From positions 124,001 through 188,000 of the forward strand of contig JADJTY010000006.1 in assembly GCA_016710935.1 (NCBI GenBank): a stretch of 64,000 nt of DNA. The letters are read 5' to 3'. The notes under the pieces are model-generated. The model saw only the letters and a list, made by a program, of their open reading frames with translations. It had not been told where the DNA came from and made no database searches. A program made the translations under genes and the position numbers. This document shows, piece by piece, positions 9,787-19,249 of this stretch. The DNA comes from Chitinophagaceae bacterium (GTDB lineage Bacteria; Bacteroidota; Bacteroidia; Chitinophagales; Chitinophagaceae). Positions within the stretch are counted from its first letter, which is position 1, and every line of letters begins with the position of its first letter.

Positions 9787-10903
9787 CCCGGGCCAATCCC
9801 CTGCCACCTGTAACAAAATTGTATACTTTAGGCAGTAGCCTGCGCAGCAAAGCGCCAACAATTACAGCACCTGCAATTAAACACAAAGGCAGTACAACAA
9901 AAGTAATCATGCGGTATGCATACCAGTTACTGAACTGCATAAAAACAGCTTTGGTAGCATATACTACAAGCGGGGCATGTAACACATAGATCATAAATGA
10001 AAAAGCGGATAACCAGGCAAACCATTTTTTATTCATAAACCATTTTACCAAAGCATTACAGCCATACCAGGCGCATATCAAACCACTTAATACGACCAGC
10101 TTATGCAGCAATAACAACAAAGGTTCAACACCACTAAACGGAACCTGAAAAGCAAGCCATGTTTTACCAATGGAAAAGAAAATAAAAACAAGCAACCATA
10201 TTTTGGGTTGCAGCCATTTACCGGGTGTATCAATATTAAAATTTGTTTTCTGCATCCATATACCCAAAGAAAAAAACAACAGGCCCTCGCCTTCTATCAA
10301 CACAAAACCAGCGGTAGCAAGCCACAATAAAACAGCAATGGAAAAGAAGATCCATTTACCGATGCGGTGCATGACACACCAGCGCAGTAAAGGATAGGCC
10401 AGGTTATATATAAGCAATACCCTGATGAACCAGAGCTGGTAAGATACCGGGAAAAATATCCAGCGTGCCAATACTTCGTACCAATGATACTGATGTAATA
10501 AAGTTCTTGTTTCATCCAGTTGCATCATGTGCGTTTCTGCAACCACATTGCTGGTGTATGGAAAAAATTCGAGTACAAACGTAAGCAGCAAACCAACAGC
10601 ACTCCATATAAGATAAGGATACAACAAAGTTTTTACTCTTTTCCCGGCTCTTTGCTTATACGGTTTGTGATCACTCATCGCAAACAAATAACCTGATATA
10701 ATAAACAGCATGGGAATACGAAAACGGAATATGCCATTAGCAAGCCAGTATTCAGTAAAACCGGTGACCGTCATTGGTTCGCCGGGTATGGTCCAGGGCT
10801 GTAGATAGCCCTGGTTTAAATTATACCCATGTACAAACACCAGTAAAAACATGGAGACGAAAGACCAAAACCTGAATTTTTGAGAATTAAATGCTGTTAA
10901 CAC
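9764..10903 (-). CDS. Acyltransferase 3 family membrane protein
   Basis: A 379-residue polytopic membrane protein with about ten hydrophobic segments. The N-terminal FRFWSFVSMFLLVFVHGYN segment with its conserved His, the R-IPMLFIISGYLFA segment and the later FMIYVLHAPLVV segment are hallmarks of the OafA/YrhL-type acyltransferase 3 family, which O-acylates extracytoplasmic sugars or lipids. No separate SGNH domain is fused. The acceptor is unknown and no polysaccharide cluster surrounds it. Its last 23 bases overlap the convergent PLP enzyme gene. Confidence 0.85.
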   Translation of the reverse strand: MLTAFNSQKFRFWSFVSMFLLVFVHGYNLNQGYLQPWTIPGEPMTVTGFTEYWLANGIFRFRIPMLFIISGYLFAMSDHKPYKQRAGKRVKTLLYPYLIWSAVGLLLTFVLEFFPYTSNVVAETHMMQLDETRTLLHQYHWYEVLARWIFFPVSYQLWFIRVLLIYNLAYPLLRWCVMHRIGKWIFFSIAVLLWLATAGFVLIEGEGLLFFSLGIWMQKTNFNIDTPGKWLQPKIWLLVFIFFSIGKTWLAFQVPFSGVEPLLLLLHKLVVLSGLICAWYGCNALVKWFMNKKWFAWLSAFSFMIYVLHAPLVVYATKAVFMQFSNWYAYRMITFVVLPLCLIAGAVIVGALLRRLLPKVYNFVTGGRGLARVTDQPTT

Positions 10904-11030
10904 GTGCTATACCGTTTATTTAAATAACCAATAAGGGTTATAAAAATAATGATGAAATGTTACTTATCCATAAAAATACCCTCCACCAGCAGCTGGTGTA
11001 ATTGTAGATAGTGATTTTGGGCTTTGGCAG

Positions 11031-12731
11031 TTACCCTTTTACGAGTTTCCGGGTAACCGATCCGCCGGCTGTAAACAGTTTAAACAAATACATCCCTTTG
11101 GGTAAATTGTTGTTTAAAAAGATCTTGTTTCCGATAATATTGGCTGCTTGATACACTTGTTTACCATTCATATCAAACACCTGTATTTGCTTTATGGGTT
11201 CAGTTGAATATACTGATACATAATTGGTAAATACAGTAGGTGCAATGGTAATTTGCGGGCCGGTTTTAGTTACAGTAAGCTTTGCAATTTCGCTGTATTT
11301 AATGCGCCCGGTTTTATCAGTAATTTTTAAGCGGTAATAAATATATTTTGAAGAACCGGCATTTACAACAGCATTCACATCAGTGTAATTATAGGTGTTT
11401 ATTGTATTGTTTTTTGCCGGCAGGGATGTTACCGGTGAAAAAGCTGTACCATCATAACTTCTTTCCAGCAAATAATTATTGATATCTACTTCATTTGATG
11501 TACGCCAGTTTATTAATGCATCATTGTCTTTTTTAATGGCAGTAAAATTAACCAGGTTAACAGCCAGCGTAGCATTAAAGGGTCCTACTATTTCAAAATC
11601 ATCAACCATGAAACCATCGGCAGCGTAACTTCCTGCCCCATAACCTGCAGCTACTGATAACACAAAACGGAATGCCACATAAGGCTGACCTACTACTGCT
11701 GGAATTACAGATGCTGCATCCAGATTAAATGTACACAGCGTATTATTAGTGTTTAAAGTCCAGCCATATCTGTCAGGAAATACAATCGCATCAATTGGGC
11801 ACCCTGTGGCAGGTCCTCTATTATACCAATTGGTTGCAGCAGGATCAGCATTTACACCCAGCCTGTTCCAGGTTAAACCTTTATCAAGCGAATACTGTAC
11901 TTGCACAGCAAATGGTGCATTACAACCTACAATTTCCATACTACGCCTGAAACGAAGTTGATAACCACCGGCAGCAGAAAAATTATAATTTGGTGTCATA
12001 AATGCACTGGAGTAAGTACCCGAAGTAAGATCGGCATCAAGGTCTGTTTTCCATACATTAACCGGGGAGTTCACAGTTGTGAGGAAATTGGTAGGAACCC
12101 CTCTCTCCCATTTATCGGTGCTGCCACTTATACTCATAGAACCAAAATCATTGGCATTGCTTTCGAAATTACCGCCCTGTGCCAGTGTGTAAGGTGTACC
12201 CCTGTTGGGCAAAACATGTATATAGGCTGTCTTGGTTAAAGAAGATGCACCACTGTTGATGGTAAGGGTCACCGTTTTCTTTCCGGCAGTTGCATAAGCA
12301 TGGCTGGGGTTTTCTGTAGTGGAAGTATTTCCGTCTCCAAAAGTCCAGTTCCAGGATGTACCCTTATATGAGCTACTGGTAAAACTTACCGGCACACCCT
12401 GGTAGGTGGTAACCTTATCTGCTGTAAACAAAGCAATAGGTGTTGTAAAAGCATCTGAAGAAAACATACCACGGCCATGTGTAGCTGCAATCATAAAATT
12501 ATCCGAAGTGCGTAATTGAAGCATATCCACCCGTACATTGGCAAGGCCGCTGTTGCTGGGACCCCAGTTGGTAGCACCTCCGATTAAATTATCGGTGCTC
12601 CATACACCCAACTCTGTTGCCACTACTGCCTGGTCGCTGTTTGCAGGGTTGAACAAAGCCCAGCGTATAGGCATATCCGGTAGATTGCCTTCCACACTGG
12701 TCCAGCTGGTACCGCCATTGTACTTTCCCAA
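11031..12731 (-). CDS. C-terminal fragment of a frameshifted T9SS-secreted BNR/PKD protein
   Basis: The downstream piece (566 residues as an open frame) of a gene whose upstream piece is 12623-14689. It resumes with Asn-Gly-Gly-Thr-Ser-Trp, a BNR/sortilin-type repeat, finishes the propeller, then has a PKD domain (SWNWTFGDGNTS, about residues 110-190), a beta-sandwich region (about 195-390), a segment with LVNFTAIKKDNDALINWRTSNE, and a type A T9SS sorting domain at the end (VFDMNGKQVYQA ... GMYLFKLFTAGGSVTRKLVKG). The nominal ATG is inside the repeat and has no signal peptide, so this is not an independent gene. Confidence 0.8.
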   Translation of the reverse strand: MGKYNGGTSWTSVEGNLPDMPIRWALFNPANSDQAVVATELGVWSTDNLIGGATNWGPSNSGLANVRVDMLQLRTSDNFMIAATHGRGMFSSDAFTTPIALFTADKVTTYQGVPVSFTSSSYKGTSWNWTFGDGNTSTTENPSHAYATAGKKTVTLTINSGASSLTKTAYIHVLPNRGTPYTLAQGGNFESNANDFGSMSISGSTDKWERGVPTNFLTTVNSPVNVWKTDLDADLTSGTYSSAFMTPNYNFSAAGGYQLRFRRSMEIVGCNAPFAVQVQYSLDKGLTWNRLGVNADPAATNWYNRGPATGCPIDAIVFPDRYGWTLNTNNTLCTFNLDAASVIPAVVGQPYVAFRFVLSVAAGYGAGSYAADGFMVDDFEIVGPFNATLAVNLVNFTAIKKDNDALINWRTSNEVDINNYLLERSYDGTAFSPVTSLPAKNNTINTYNYTDVNAVVNAGSSKYIYYRLKITDKTGRIKYSEIAKLTVTKTGPQITIAPTVFTNYVSVYSTEPIKQIQVFDMNGKQVYQAANIIGNKIFLNNNLPKGMYLFKLFTAGGSVTRKLVKG

Positions 12732-14689
12732 ACGCTGTTAACACCATAGTTGGAAAAAGTGACCAGTAAATGATTGTCGTTTCCGGTTTCCACTTCAACA
12801 CAGCTTACATAAGCACCCAGCGGCAGCCCGGTATTGATAAGCGTTGTAGTTGGTGCTCCGGTGTTTGCATTATCAACCCTTACTACCCTGCCATTATCAA
12901 TACCAAAGAAAACACGGTTGGCCGTATTGGGCGAAACCTTTACTGCAGATACATTACCGCCACCAAAATTTGCTACTGCTACAGATGCAAACGTGCCGCC
13001 GGTTTGTGGGTCATCCCAACGCTTGTAAGTACCGGTGGTATTGCACATGTACATCAGGTTATTGACATCATCATAGTCTGTTGGACTGATAAAATTACCT
13101 CCTCCGGTAGTTATGTTTGTCCAACTGGAACCTCCATCCGTAGAGCGGTAAAAGTCGTTATACACATAAGAGGTAAACTGGAACTGCGGCTGATTCTGGT
13201 CAATATGGCAAAAAGCCCCATCACCACCTGTTACTTCAACTGTATTCTGCAAAACAGGTTGTGTAAACTGATGGCTTCCGTTATCCTGTGTGCCACCAAG
13301 TGCGTAACTGGTTAAAGCAGTTGGATGCAGGGCACAGGCATAAAACTGTGATGTGATATAATTGGCTCCTTTATCAGTTATCGTTGGTGCTGCCACATCT
13401 GCATTGGCAGTACGAAACACGCCGCCATCATTGGTAAAATAAGCAATGGAAGAACTGCCGGGCCTGTAAACAATATTATGCTGATCGGCATGGGAATATG
13501 GAAAACCAAATCCTCCATACCAATGGCTTATCTGGGTCCAGGTACCTGCCCCATCTGTTGATTTAAACAGGTCAATTCCTCCTACCAACAATACATCCCG
13601 GTTGTTGGGATCAACGGCAATGGTAAGGTCATACCAGGCCTGGCCCCTTGAAAAATCTCCTGCCGGAATACCGGGATCAGCATCGGCAGGTTCAGTTCGG
13701 GATGTCCAGGTTGTGCCTCCGTTTTGCGTTCTTAAAATTCCATTTACCACATTGCCATTCTCTACCAAAGCATATACATAATTGGCATCACTGGGCGCAC
13801 AGGCCAGTTCCACCCTTGATAAAGTAATGGGAACAGTTTGCGCTGCACTCCAGTTAGCTCCAGCATTCACTGATTTATGAATTGAACCATTCAAGGTGGC
13901 ATACACATCGCCATTGGCTGCTATATCTACATCATAACTTAAATTACTGGCCGCACCGGTTATACCCAAACCCGTACCCAATACTTTGTTCCAGGTAGTT
14001 CCGCCGTTTATTGAACGCTGTAACCCTCCCGAACTGGTAGCTACCATAACAATACCCGAATTGTTTACAATGATTTTATTGCAATTATTAAATGTGGCGT
14101 TGTTTGTTGAAGGCAGTTGTGCCCAGGTTGTACCACCATTGGTTGTTTTCCAAACGCCCAGCCCACGAATGGCATCGGCATTAAAATACCCTTCTTCGCC
14201 GGTACAGAAATACATGATCTGTGTATTGGAAGGATCTTGTGCAACAGAAGTTATTGCAAGATTGCCAAAAAAATCATCAACCGGGGCCCAGTTGGGTTCC
14301 GATGCCGTTATATCGGTTGTTTTCCATAAACCTCCTCCTACACTGCCGGCCCAAATGGTATTGCCGGTAGATTCATTGGCATCAATCAACAAAGCGCGGG
14401 TTCTTCCTCCCAGATTTTTAGGGCCAAGTGTTTTCCAGTTAACACCCGCTATTACCGCATTATTCTGCGATTGCCATAACTGGTCTCGGTATTCTTTTGC
14501 TTTTATTAAACGGTCGGTTGGTACATATCCTAAAGCCGGGTCTTTCATCATCAACAGGTCACGTTCCCTGCGTTCTTTCTGGCCTTCTTTTTCTTTTGGC
14601 AGGTTTTTGAAATTATTGATGTGTTGGCAGGACAGGGTAATGATGCTACAGATAAGGAAAGTCGATATTTTACTAAAAGGTTTTCCCAT
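12623..14689 (-). CDS. N-terminal fragment of a frameshifted T9SS-secreted BNR/sortilin-like propeller protein
   Basis: About 688 residues from the start at 14689, which gives a signal-like segment (MGKPFSKISTFLICSIITLSC, possibly a weak lipobox); 14710 is an alternative. Repeated blocks with S/NxGG(S/T)TW (for example KTTNGGTTWAQL, RSINGGTTWNKV, RSTDGGSSWTNI) are BNR/sortilin-type propeller blades. The true protein sequence ends at VWEST near 12720; the following 30 or so residues to the stop at 12623 are out of frame. Joined to 11031-12731 by restoring one base, the protein would be about 1220 residues: signal, propeller, PKD, beta domains, T9SS tail. Confidence 0.8.
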   Translation of the reverse strand: MGKPFSKISTFLICSIITLSCQHINNFKNLPKEKEGQKERRERDLLMMKDPALGYVPTDRLIKAKEYRDQLWQSQNNAVIAGVNWKTLGPKNLGGRTRALLIDANESTGNTIWAGSVGGGLWKTTDITASEPNWAPVDDFFGNLAITSVAQDPSNTQIMYFCTGEEGYFNADAIRGLGVWKTTNGGTTWAQLPSTNNATFNNCNKIIVNNSGIVMVATSSGGLQRSINGGTTWNKVLGTGLGITGAASNLSYDVDIAANGDVYATLNGSIHKSVNAGANWSAAQTVPITLSRVELACAPSDANYVYALVENGNVVNGILRTQNGGTTWTSRTEPADADPGIPAGDFSRGQAWYDLTIAVDPNNRDVLLVGGIDLFKSTDGAGTWTQISHWYGGFGFPYSHADQHNIVYRPGSSSIAYFTNDGGVFRTANADVAAPTITDKGANYITSQFYACALHPTALTSYALGGTQDNGSHQFTQPVLQNTVEVTGGDGAFCHIDQNQPQFQFTSYVYNDFYRSTDGGSSWTNITTGGGNFISPTDYDDVNNLMYMCNTTGTYKRWDDPQTGGTFASVAVANFGGGNVSAVKVSPNTANRVFFGIDNGRVVRVDNANTGAPTTTLINTGLPLGAYVSCVEVETGNDNHLLVTFSNYGVNSVWESTMAVPAGPVWKAIYRICLYAGLCSTLQTATRQ

Positions 14690-14839
14690 ATTGGAAATAA
14701 GCATAAACATATTTTTTTAAAATTAAATATTTTTGCTTAATCAAAGCAACATTATAAATCAACATCTGTTGATAACCTGACCATACTGCTTTACGACACC
14801 AGGATTACTTTTAAAACGCTTTTGGGTGTATTTTAGTGT

Positions 14840-15526
14840 ATGCAAAATAATACCACAATTCAGGATTTACTTGGTCAAACAGATATTTACCTTATTGACC
14901 AGATCATGAAAGGCCGGTACCAACCCGGTGACCAGCTATTGGATGCCGGATGCGGCTACGGAAGAAACCTGCATTGGTTTTTGCACAATGGTTTTAATAT
15001 AAAAGGTATTGATATCAGCGAGGTTGCTATTGAGCAATTAAAAGATATATACCCCGATTTGCAGGCAGGTAGTTTATTGGTTTCTTCACTTGAAAACGTC
15101 CCTTTTGCCGATAACCATTTTGATCATATTATTTGCAGTGCTGTATTACATTTTGCTGAAAGTACGGCTCAATTTAATTTGATGCTTTCAGAAATGGTGA
15201 GGATATTAAAACCAGGTGGGAGTTTATTCATCCGTATGACATCTGATATCGGTATTGAAACTAAGGTTGAGTTAATTGGCAATGGTGTTTTCAAAATACC
15301 GGATGGATCAACGCGGTTTTTATTGACCAGACAATTGCTGGATGCATCTGTCCGGCGACATAATCTTTCTCTTATAGAGCCTTTAAAAACGGTTAATGTA
15401 GCTGATATACGCTGTATGAGCACTTTGCTTTTACAAAAAACTAAATACTACCATTTTAACCATACATATAATTTAGAATTACAAGTGAGCCGTTCTGGTA
15501 TTTTTAATACTACATTTGCCGCATGA
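14840..15526 (+). CDS. Class I SAM-dependent methyltransferase
   Basis: A 228-residue cytoplasmic enzyme. Residues 33-43 (LLDAGCGYGRN) are motif I for S-adenosylmethionine; IKGIDIS (motif II acidic residue), FDHIICSAVLHF (motif IV region) and ILKPGGSLFIRM (motif VI) follow in the right order. It resembles TehB/UbiE-like small-molecule methyltransferases; the substrate cannot be told. Its stop overlaps the start of the next gene by four bases (ATGA at 15523-15526), so the two are translationally coupled. Confidence 0.88.
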   Translation: MQNNTTIQDLLGQTDIYLIDQIMKGRYQPGDQLLDAGCGYGRNLHWFLHNGFNIKGIDISEVAIEQLKDIYPDLQAGSLLVSSLENVPFADNHFDHIICSAVLHFAESTAQFNLMLSEMVRILKPGGSLFIRMTSDIGIETKVELIGNGVFKIPDGSTRFLLTRQLLDASVRRHNLSLIEPLKTVNVADIRCMSTLLLQKTKYYHFNHTYNLELQVSRSGIFNTTFAA

Positions 15527-15882
15527 AAAAAATAACAGCAACCTTACTTTCCTTATTTGTAATAACGGCAGTAACTGCTCAAACAGCTATTAAACTGGAA
15601 GAGGTGAGTAAACATATTGGAGATAGTGTTACGGTTTGCGGCAAAGTAGCCGGTATGCGGTATTTTGAAAATTCAAAAAACAAACCAACCTTCTTAAATA
15701 TCGGGGCCAATCATCCAAACCAGTCGCTTACTGTGGTAATTTGGGAAACTGCAAGATCACTTTTTACCAGTAAAGTTGAAGACCTTATGGATAAGGAAAT
15801 ATGTATTACCGGCCGCATCATTCTATATAAAGAAAGGCCTGAGATCATTATAGAAAGACCTGATCAGATCGTAGTACAGTAA
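15523..15882 (+). CDS. Small secreted OB-fold-like protein
   Basis: A 119-residue protein with a clear signal peptide (MKKITATLLSLFVITAVTA-Q). The mature part (HIGDSVTVCGKVAG ... PTFLNIGANHPNQSLTVVIW ... ICITGRIILYKERPEIII) has the strand pattern of a nucleic-acid-binding OB fold as found in small bacterial secreted proteins. It starts inside the stop of the methyltransferase gene (ATGA overlap). Binding partner unknown. Confidence 0.75.
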   Translation: MKKITATLLSLFVITAVTAQTAIKLEEVSKHIGDSVTVCGKVAGMRYFENSKNKPTFLNIGANHPNQSLTVVIWETARSLFTSKVEDLMDKEICITGRIILYKERPEIIIERPDQIVVQ

Positions 15883-15894
15883 TTTGGAAATTTA

Positions 15895-16569
15895 TTAATT
15901 CCGAACATAAAACTTCACCGCATTGGCAATGACGATTGTAGCGCCGCTTTTCATGCTGCCACTGAATTGCTCTGCTGAAGAATAATACGTGAAATGATTA
16001 CTGCCAATACTCTTTATCTTACCACGAAAGGCTTTGTCCTCAAATGCACCATAATAAACAATGGATGTTGGTCCCACTCCTTTTAGTTTACCACGCAGTC
16101 CTTCATTTTCGTAAGAGGCATACCACTGAATAGCTTGCTGGCCAATGTTTTTCAAACTGCCCGCCATGGCCTTATCATCAAAAGCAAGATAATAATCCAT
16201 GTTCAACGATCCGATGCTTTTTAGTTTACCCCTTAAAGATTCAATTTCGTAAGATGGGTAATAACTGAGTAAAGTTCTGCCAATGTATTTAATCTTGCCC
16301 CGTAAGGCCGCATCGTCATTTTCTGTATAATACTCTATCCTGCCCACATAAGGCTCCAGGTAATCATTGTAATTTTCCTGGTAACCAATAAAACGGTCAA
16401 AGCCCCATTTACTGATCTGCCCTTCTTTAGTAAGATACACCTGTATATTTTCATCCAGTCCTACCACAATATCAATGCCACCTGAGGTTAGGTTAATTTT
16501 AGAAATACGCTGACTGAAAACAGTCATACAAAAGACGAGACCAATTGCTGCTAAAAATATTTTTTTCAT
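15895..16569 (-). CDS. Secreted protein with five tandem 23-residue repeats
   Basis: A 224-residue protein with a signal peptide (MKKIFLAAIGLVFCMTVFS-Q). From about residue 92 to 206 it holds five back-to-back 23-residue units with the pattern hydrophobic-RGK-hydrophobic-K-x-IG-x5-YY-x3-E/D-x3; the third is the most divergent. Regular Gly and Tyr-Tyr spacing suggests a beta-helix or hairpin-stack fold. I do not recognise the family. It faces the OB-like gene with only 12 bases between stops. Confidence 0.7.
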   Translation of the reverse strand: MKKIFLAAIGLVFCMTVFSQRISKINLTSGGIDIVVGLDENIQVYLTKEGQISKWGFDRFIGYQENYNDYLEPYVGRIEYYTENDDAALRGKIKYIGRTLLSYYPSYEIESLRGKLKSIGSLNMDYYLAFDDKAMAGSLKNIGQQAIQWYASYENEGLRGKLKGVGPTSIVYYGAFEDKAFRGKIKSIGSNHFTYYSSAEQFSGSMKSGATIVIANAVKFYVRN

Positions 16570-16708
16570 AAAACGCCACCTGGGTATTTAGAACATAAAG
16601 ATACACAACAAAGGAAATATAAAAACCAGTTTTATCTGCCATGATGGATTAGTTACTAATTTTACAATGATAGAATTACCCCTTCTTAAAATGTCTTAAA
16701 TTAACACT

Positions 16709-17290
16709 ATGCTCAAACTTTTTACCATAATTACCTGCCTGTCCCTGGCTGCATGCAATGAGCCTGCATACAAAAATCCGCATATTGTTATTGAAACCGG
16801 GTTGGGCGATATTGAAGTAGAACTTTTCCCCGACCAGGCACCAAAAACGGTAGCTGCCTTTTTATCTTATATCGATTCAGGGTTTTACAACAACACTTCT
16901 TTTTACAGGGTGTTAAAAACCGAAGAACTGCCCTCGGCAACCAATACCGGAATTATCCAGGGTGGCATGTGGCAAACAAATCCTGCAAAAAAAATAACTA
17001 TACCAGGTATAGTGCATGAAACAACAAATCAAACCGGGTTAACACATCAATCGGGTACTATTTCGCTGGCGAGGCTGGCACCCGGCTCGGGCAATACCGA
17101 GTTTTTTATCTGCATCGGCGATCAAAGCCCGCTTGATGCCGGACGAAAGGGAACCGAAGACGGACAAGGCTATGCAGCTTTTGGAAGCGTATTTAAAGGA
17201 ATGGATATTGTTAGGAAAATACAGGCAAAGAAAAGCCATGGCGATAAATTTGATGAAAAGATTGCAATAACTAAAATATCCCGGTTTTAA
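16709..17290 (+). CDS. Cyclophilin-type peptidyl-prolyl isomerase, lipoprotein
   Basis: A 193-residue protein with a type II signal (LSLAAC, Cys16), so it should be anchored in the envelope. The cyclophilin fold is seen from IVIETGLGDIEVELFPDQAPKTVAAF through SFYRVL, IIQGGMW, TEFFICIGD and YAAFGSVFKGMDIV. The catalytic Arg (in SFYRV) and Gln (IIQGG) are present; a short insertion separates them compared with the standard FHRVI-x-FMIQGGD. Likely assists folding of exported proteins. Confidence 0.88.
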   Translation: MLKLFTIITCLSLAACNEPAYKNPHIVIETGLGDIEVELFPDQAPKTVAAFLSYIDSGFYNNTSFYRVLKTEELPSATNTGIIQGGMWQTNPAKKITIPGIVHETTNQTGLTHQSGTISLARLAPGSGNTEFFICIGDQSPLDAGRKGTEDGQGYAAFGSVFKGMDIVRKIQAKKSHGDKFDEKIAITKISRF

Positions 17291-17368
17291 GTATTTTCCT
17301 GTTTTTTACCGCTTTTCTTAAACATTTTGAAATTATTGCTGTTAGTGTAAAAAACAAAAAATAATTAC

Positions 17369-18040
17369 ATGTTTAAAAATATGAGAAAATATCTGCCAAC
17401 CGTTCTTTTTTTACTTGCAGCCATTATATTGCTGAACGCTTGTTCTTTCAGTGCAAAAACGAGTGAATCCTACTACAAAAAAGCCTCATCAAAAAGTTAC
17501 GACATGGTTGCAGTACCCGGCGTACCGTTTACAGAAACCGGCTGGGACAGTACCATGAAAGCAAGGGTATACTGGTCTAAACATTTATTTGATAAGGGCA
17601 TTGCTAAAAATATCATGTATTCGGGTTCATCCGTATATAGCCCCTATTATGAAGCGGAGATCATGGCATTATATGCAGTAGCTATAGGAATTCCAAAAGA
17701 AAACGTATTCACCGAAACCAAAGCAGAACACAGTACAGAAAATTTGCATTACGTGTTCCAGAAATCAAAAAAAATGGGATATACCAATATTGCACTGGCA
17801 ACAGATCCATTTCAGGCAAAGCAACTTAGAAGATTTGCAAGATTAAGAATTGGTGAAAATACCGGTATCATACCGATTGTATTTGATACGCTCAGAATTA
17901 TGCAGCCATTTATGACTGATCCACAAATAGATTATAAAAAAGCGTTGAATAAAGATTTTGTTCACATAAAATCAAGGGAATCTTTCTGGAAAAGACTAAG
18001 AGGTACTATGGGAAAAAATATTGATTACAATGCTTATTGA
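17369..18040 (+). CDS. YdcF-like (DUF218) lipoprotein
   Basis: A 223-residue protein; a lipobox-like LLNAC follows a hydrophobic stretch (about residues 9-25), and the Met at position 5 is an alternative start. YDMVAVPGVPF, the conserved ENVFTETKAEHSTENL segment and IALATDPFQAKQLRRFARL match the DUF218/YdcF family, SAM-binding-like proteins of unclear role often linked to envelope metabolism (E. coli SanA/ElyC are relatives). It is convergent with the first DUF2911 gene. Confidence 0.8.
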   Translation: MFKNMRKYLPTVLFLLAAIILLNACSFSAKTSESYYKKASSKSYDMVAVPGVPFTETGWDSTMKARVYWSKHLFDKGIAKNIMYSGSSVYSPYYEAEIMALYAVAIGIPKENVFTETKAEHSTENLHYVFQKSKKMGYTNIALATDPFQAKQLRRFARLRIGENTGIIPIVFDTLRIMQPFMTDPQIDYKKALNKDFVHIKSRESFWKRLRGTMGKNIDYNAY

Positions 18041-18053
18041 TGATCCGTGTGTT

Positions 18054-18575
18054 TTACTTTACTGCAAAAGTTACTTCGTTATTACCCCATAATACAGTAA
18101 TAATTCCAGCGTCGCTTATTTTATAGATCAGCTTCTCTGCAAATGCAGCAGCCTTTCCTGCAGTTAATGGAACTCTTAACACATCGTCTGTTTCCTTATA
18201 TTTAAAAGCACCCCATTGGTCCCAGGTTTTGTTAAATATAATTGTCCAGGTTGCTTCCTTTACCAGGATAAAAAAGCCGTATTTGCCTTTCGGTAAGTTC
18301 TTTCCTTCTACCAGTATATCCTTATCCGTTTCAAAAACGGTTGCCTCATTGGCGCCTGCACGCCATACCTTACCCGGTATGGGTTCCAGGTCGTCACCAA
18401 TCGTTCTGCCCTTTACAGATGGCTGGCTGTAAGTGATGGCAACGGTGGTTTCTCCCAGTTTTTGAGAGGCTGTTACTGGCGGACTTGGCCGCATTGATTT
18501 ATCTTTTTGTGCCTGTACATGCAATCCCGTAAGCAGGAATAAAATCGTCAGGGCTGATAAAAAAATCTTTTTCAT
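18054..18575 (-). CDS. DUF2911 domain secreted protein (copy 1)
   Basis: A 173-residue protein with signal peptide (MKKIFLSALTILFLLTGLHVQA-Q) followed by a complete DUF2911 domain: RPSPPVTASQKLGETTVAITYSQPSVKGR, VWRAGANEATVFE, LPKGKYGFFIL and FNKTWDQWGAFKY. DUF2911 is common in Bacteroidetes and of unknown function. The adjacent gene at 18647-19180 is a close paralogue. Confidence 0.88.
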   Translation of the reverse strand: MKKIFLSALTILFLLTGLHVQAQKDKSMRPSPPVTASQKLGETTVAITYSQPSVKGRTIGDDLEPIPGKVWRAGANEATVFETDKDILVEGKNLPKGKYGFFILVKEATWTIIFNKTWDQWGAFKYKETDDVLRVPLTAGKAAAFAEKLIYKISDAGIITVLWGNNEVTFAVK

Positions 18576-18646
18576 ATATCCTTTATTTTTGTTTGTAAGA
18601 TAATTTATTTAAAATCTAAGTTGTGATTAATGCACAATTACGCTTA

Positions 18647-19180
18647 TTACTTTTTTTCCTGTACCTGAAAATCTATCTGTTTATTTCCCCATAATAAACT
18701 CACTATACCATCTGCACTGATGCTATAGGTCAGTTTTTCGGCAAATACTTCAGGCTTACCCCCTCTTACCGGCACCCTGAAAATATCATCTTCCTGCCGG
18801 TATTTAAATGCTCCCCATTGATCCCAGGTTTTATTAAAAATGAGGTTCCATGATTTGCCTCCCTGCTGCAAAATAAAAAAACCGTATTTACCTTTTGGCA
18901 GTGTTTTTCCTTCTACCAAAACATCCTTATCCACTTCAAAAACGGTTGCTTCATTGGCACCGGCCCGCCAAATACTGTCTGGTAAAGGCTCCAGATCAAC
19001 CCCAATTGTTCTTCCATTTACCGAAGGCTGGCTGTATGCAATGGTAATTGTGGTTTCCCCTACCCGTTGCGTTGCAGTAGCCGGGGGGCTCAGCCGTTTT
19101 GACTTGTACTTTTGGGTACAGGCAGCTAATGATGTAAGGATCAATAAAATCAAAATAGTTTTTGAAAACAGGTTTTTCAT
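18647..19180 (-). CDS. DUF2911 domain lipoprotein (copy 2)
   Basis: A 177-residue paralogue of the preceding gene, with the same blocks (WRAGANEATVFE, FNKTWDQWGAFKY) but a lipoprotein signal (SLAAC, Cys21) rather than a plain signal peptide. The two are separated by 71 bases and transcribed in the same direction, this one first. The pair is a tandem duplication after which one product became membrane-anchored while the other stayed soluble in the periplasm. Confidence 0.88.
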   Translation of the reverse strand: MKNLFSKTILILLILTSLAACTQKYKSKRLSPPATATQRVGETTITIAYSQPSVNGRTIGVDLEPLPDSIWRAGANEATVFEVDKDVLVEGKTLPKGKYGFFILQQGGKSWNLIFNKTWDQWGAFKYRQEDDIFRVPVRGGKPEVFAEKLTYSISADGIVSLLWGNKQIDFQVQEKK

Positions 19181-19249
19181 TATGCTGCCGGTTAAGGTTT
19201 TAAAATTAAGTGTTTTGGTTCAGTGTTAAAGTAAAAGCGATTAAAAATA

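Noticed and set aside
12770..13315. 181-codon plus-strand frame inside the BNR protein gene
   Set aside because: Shadow of the repetitive minus-strand gene; cysteine and isoleucine-rich with no domain.
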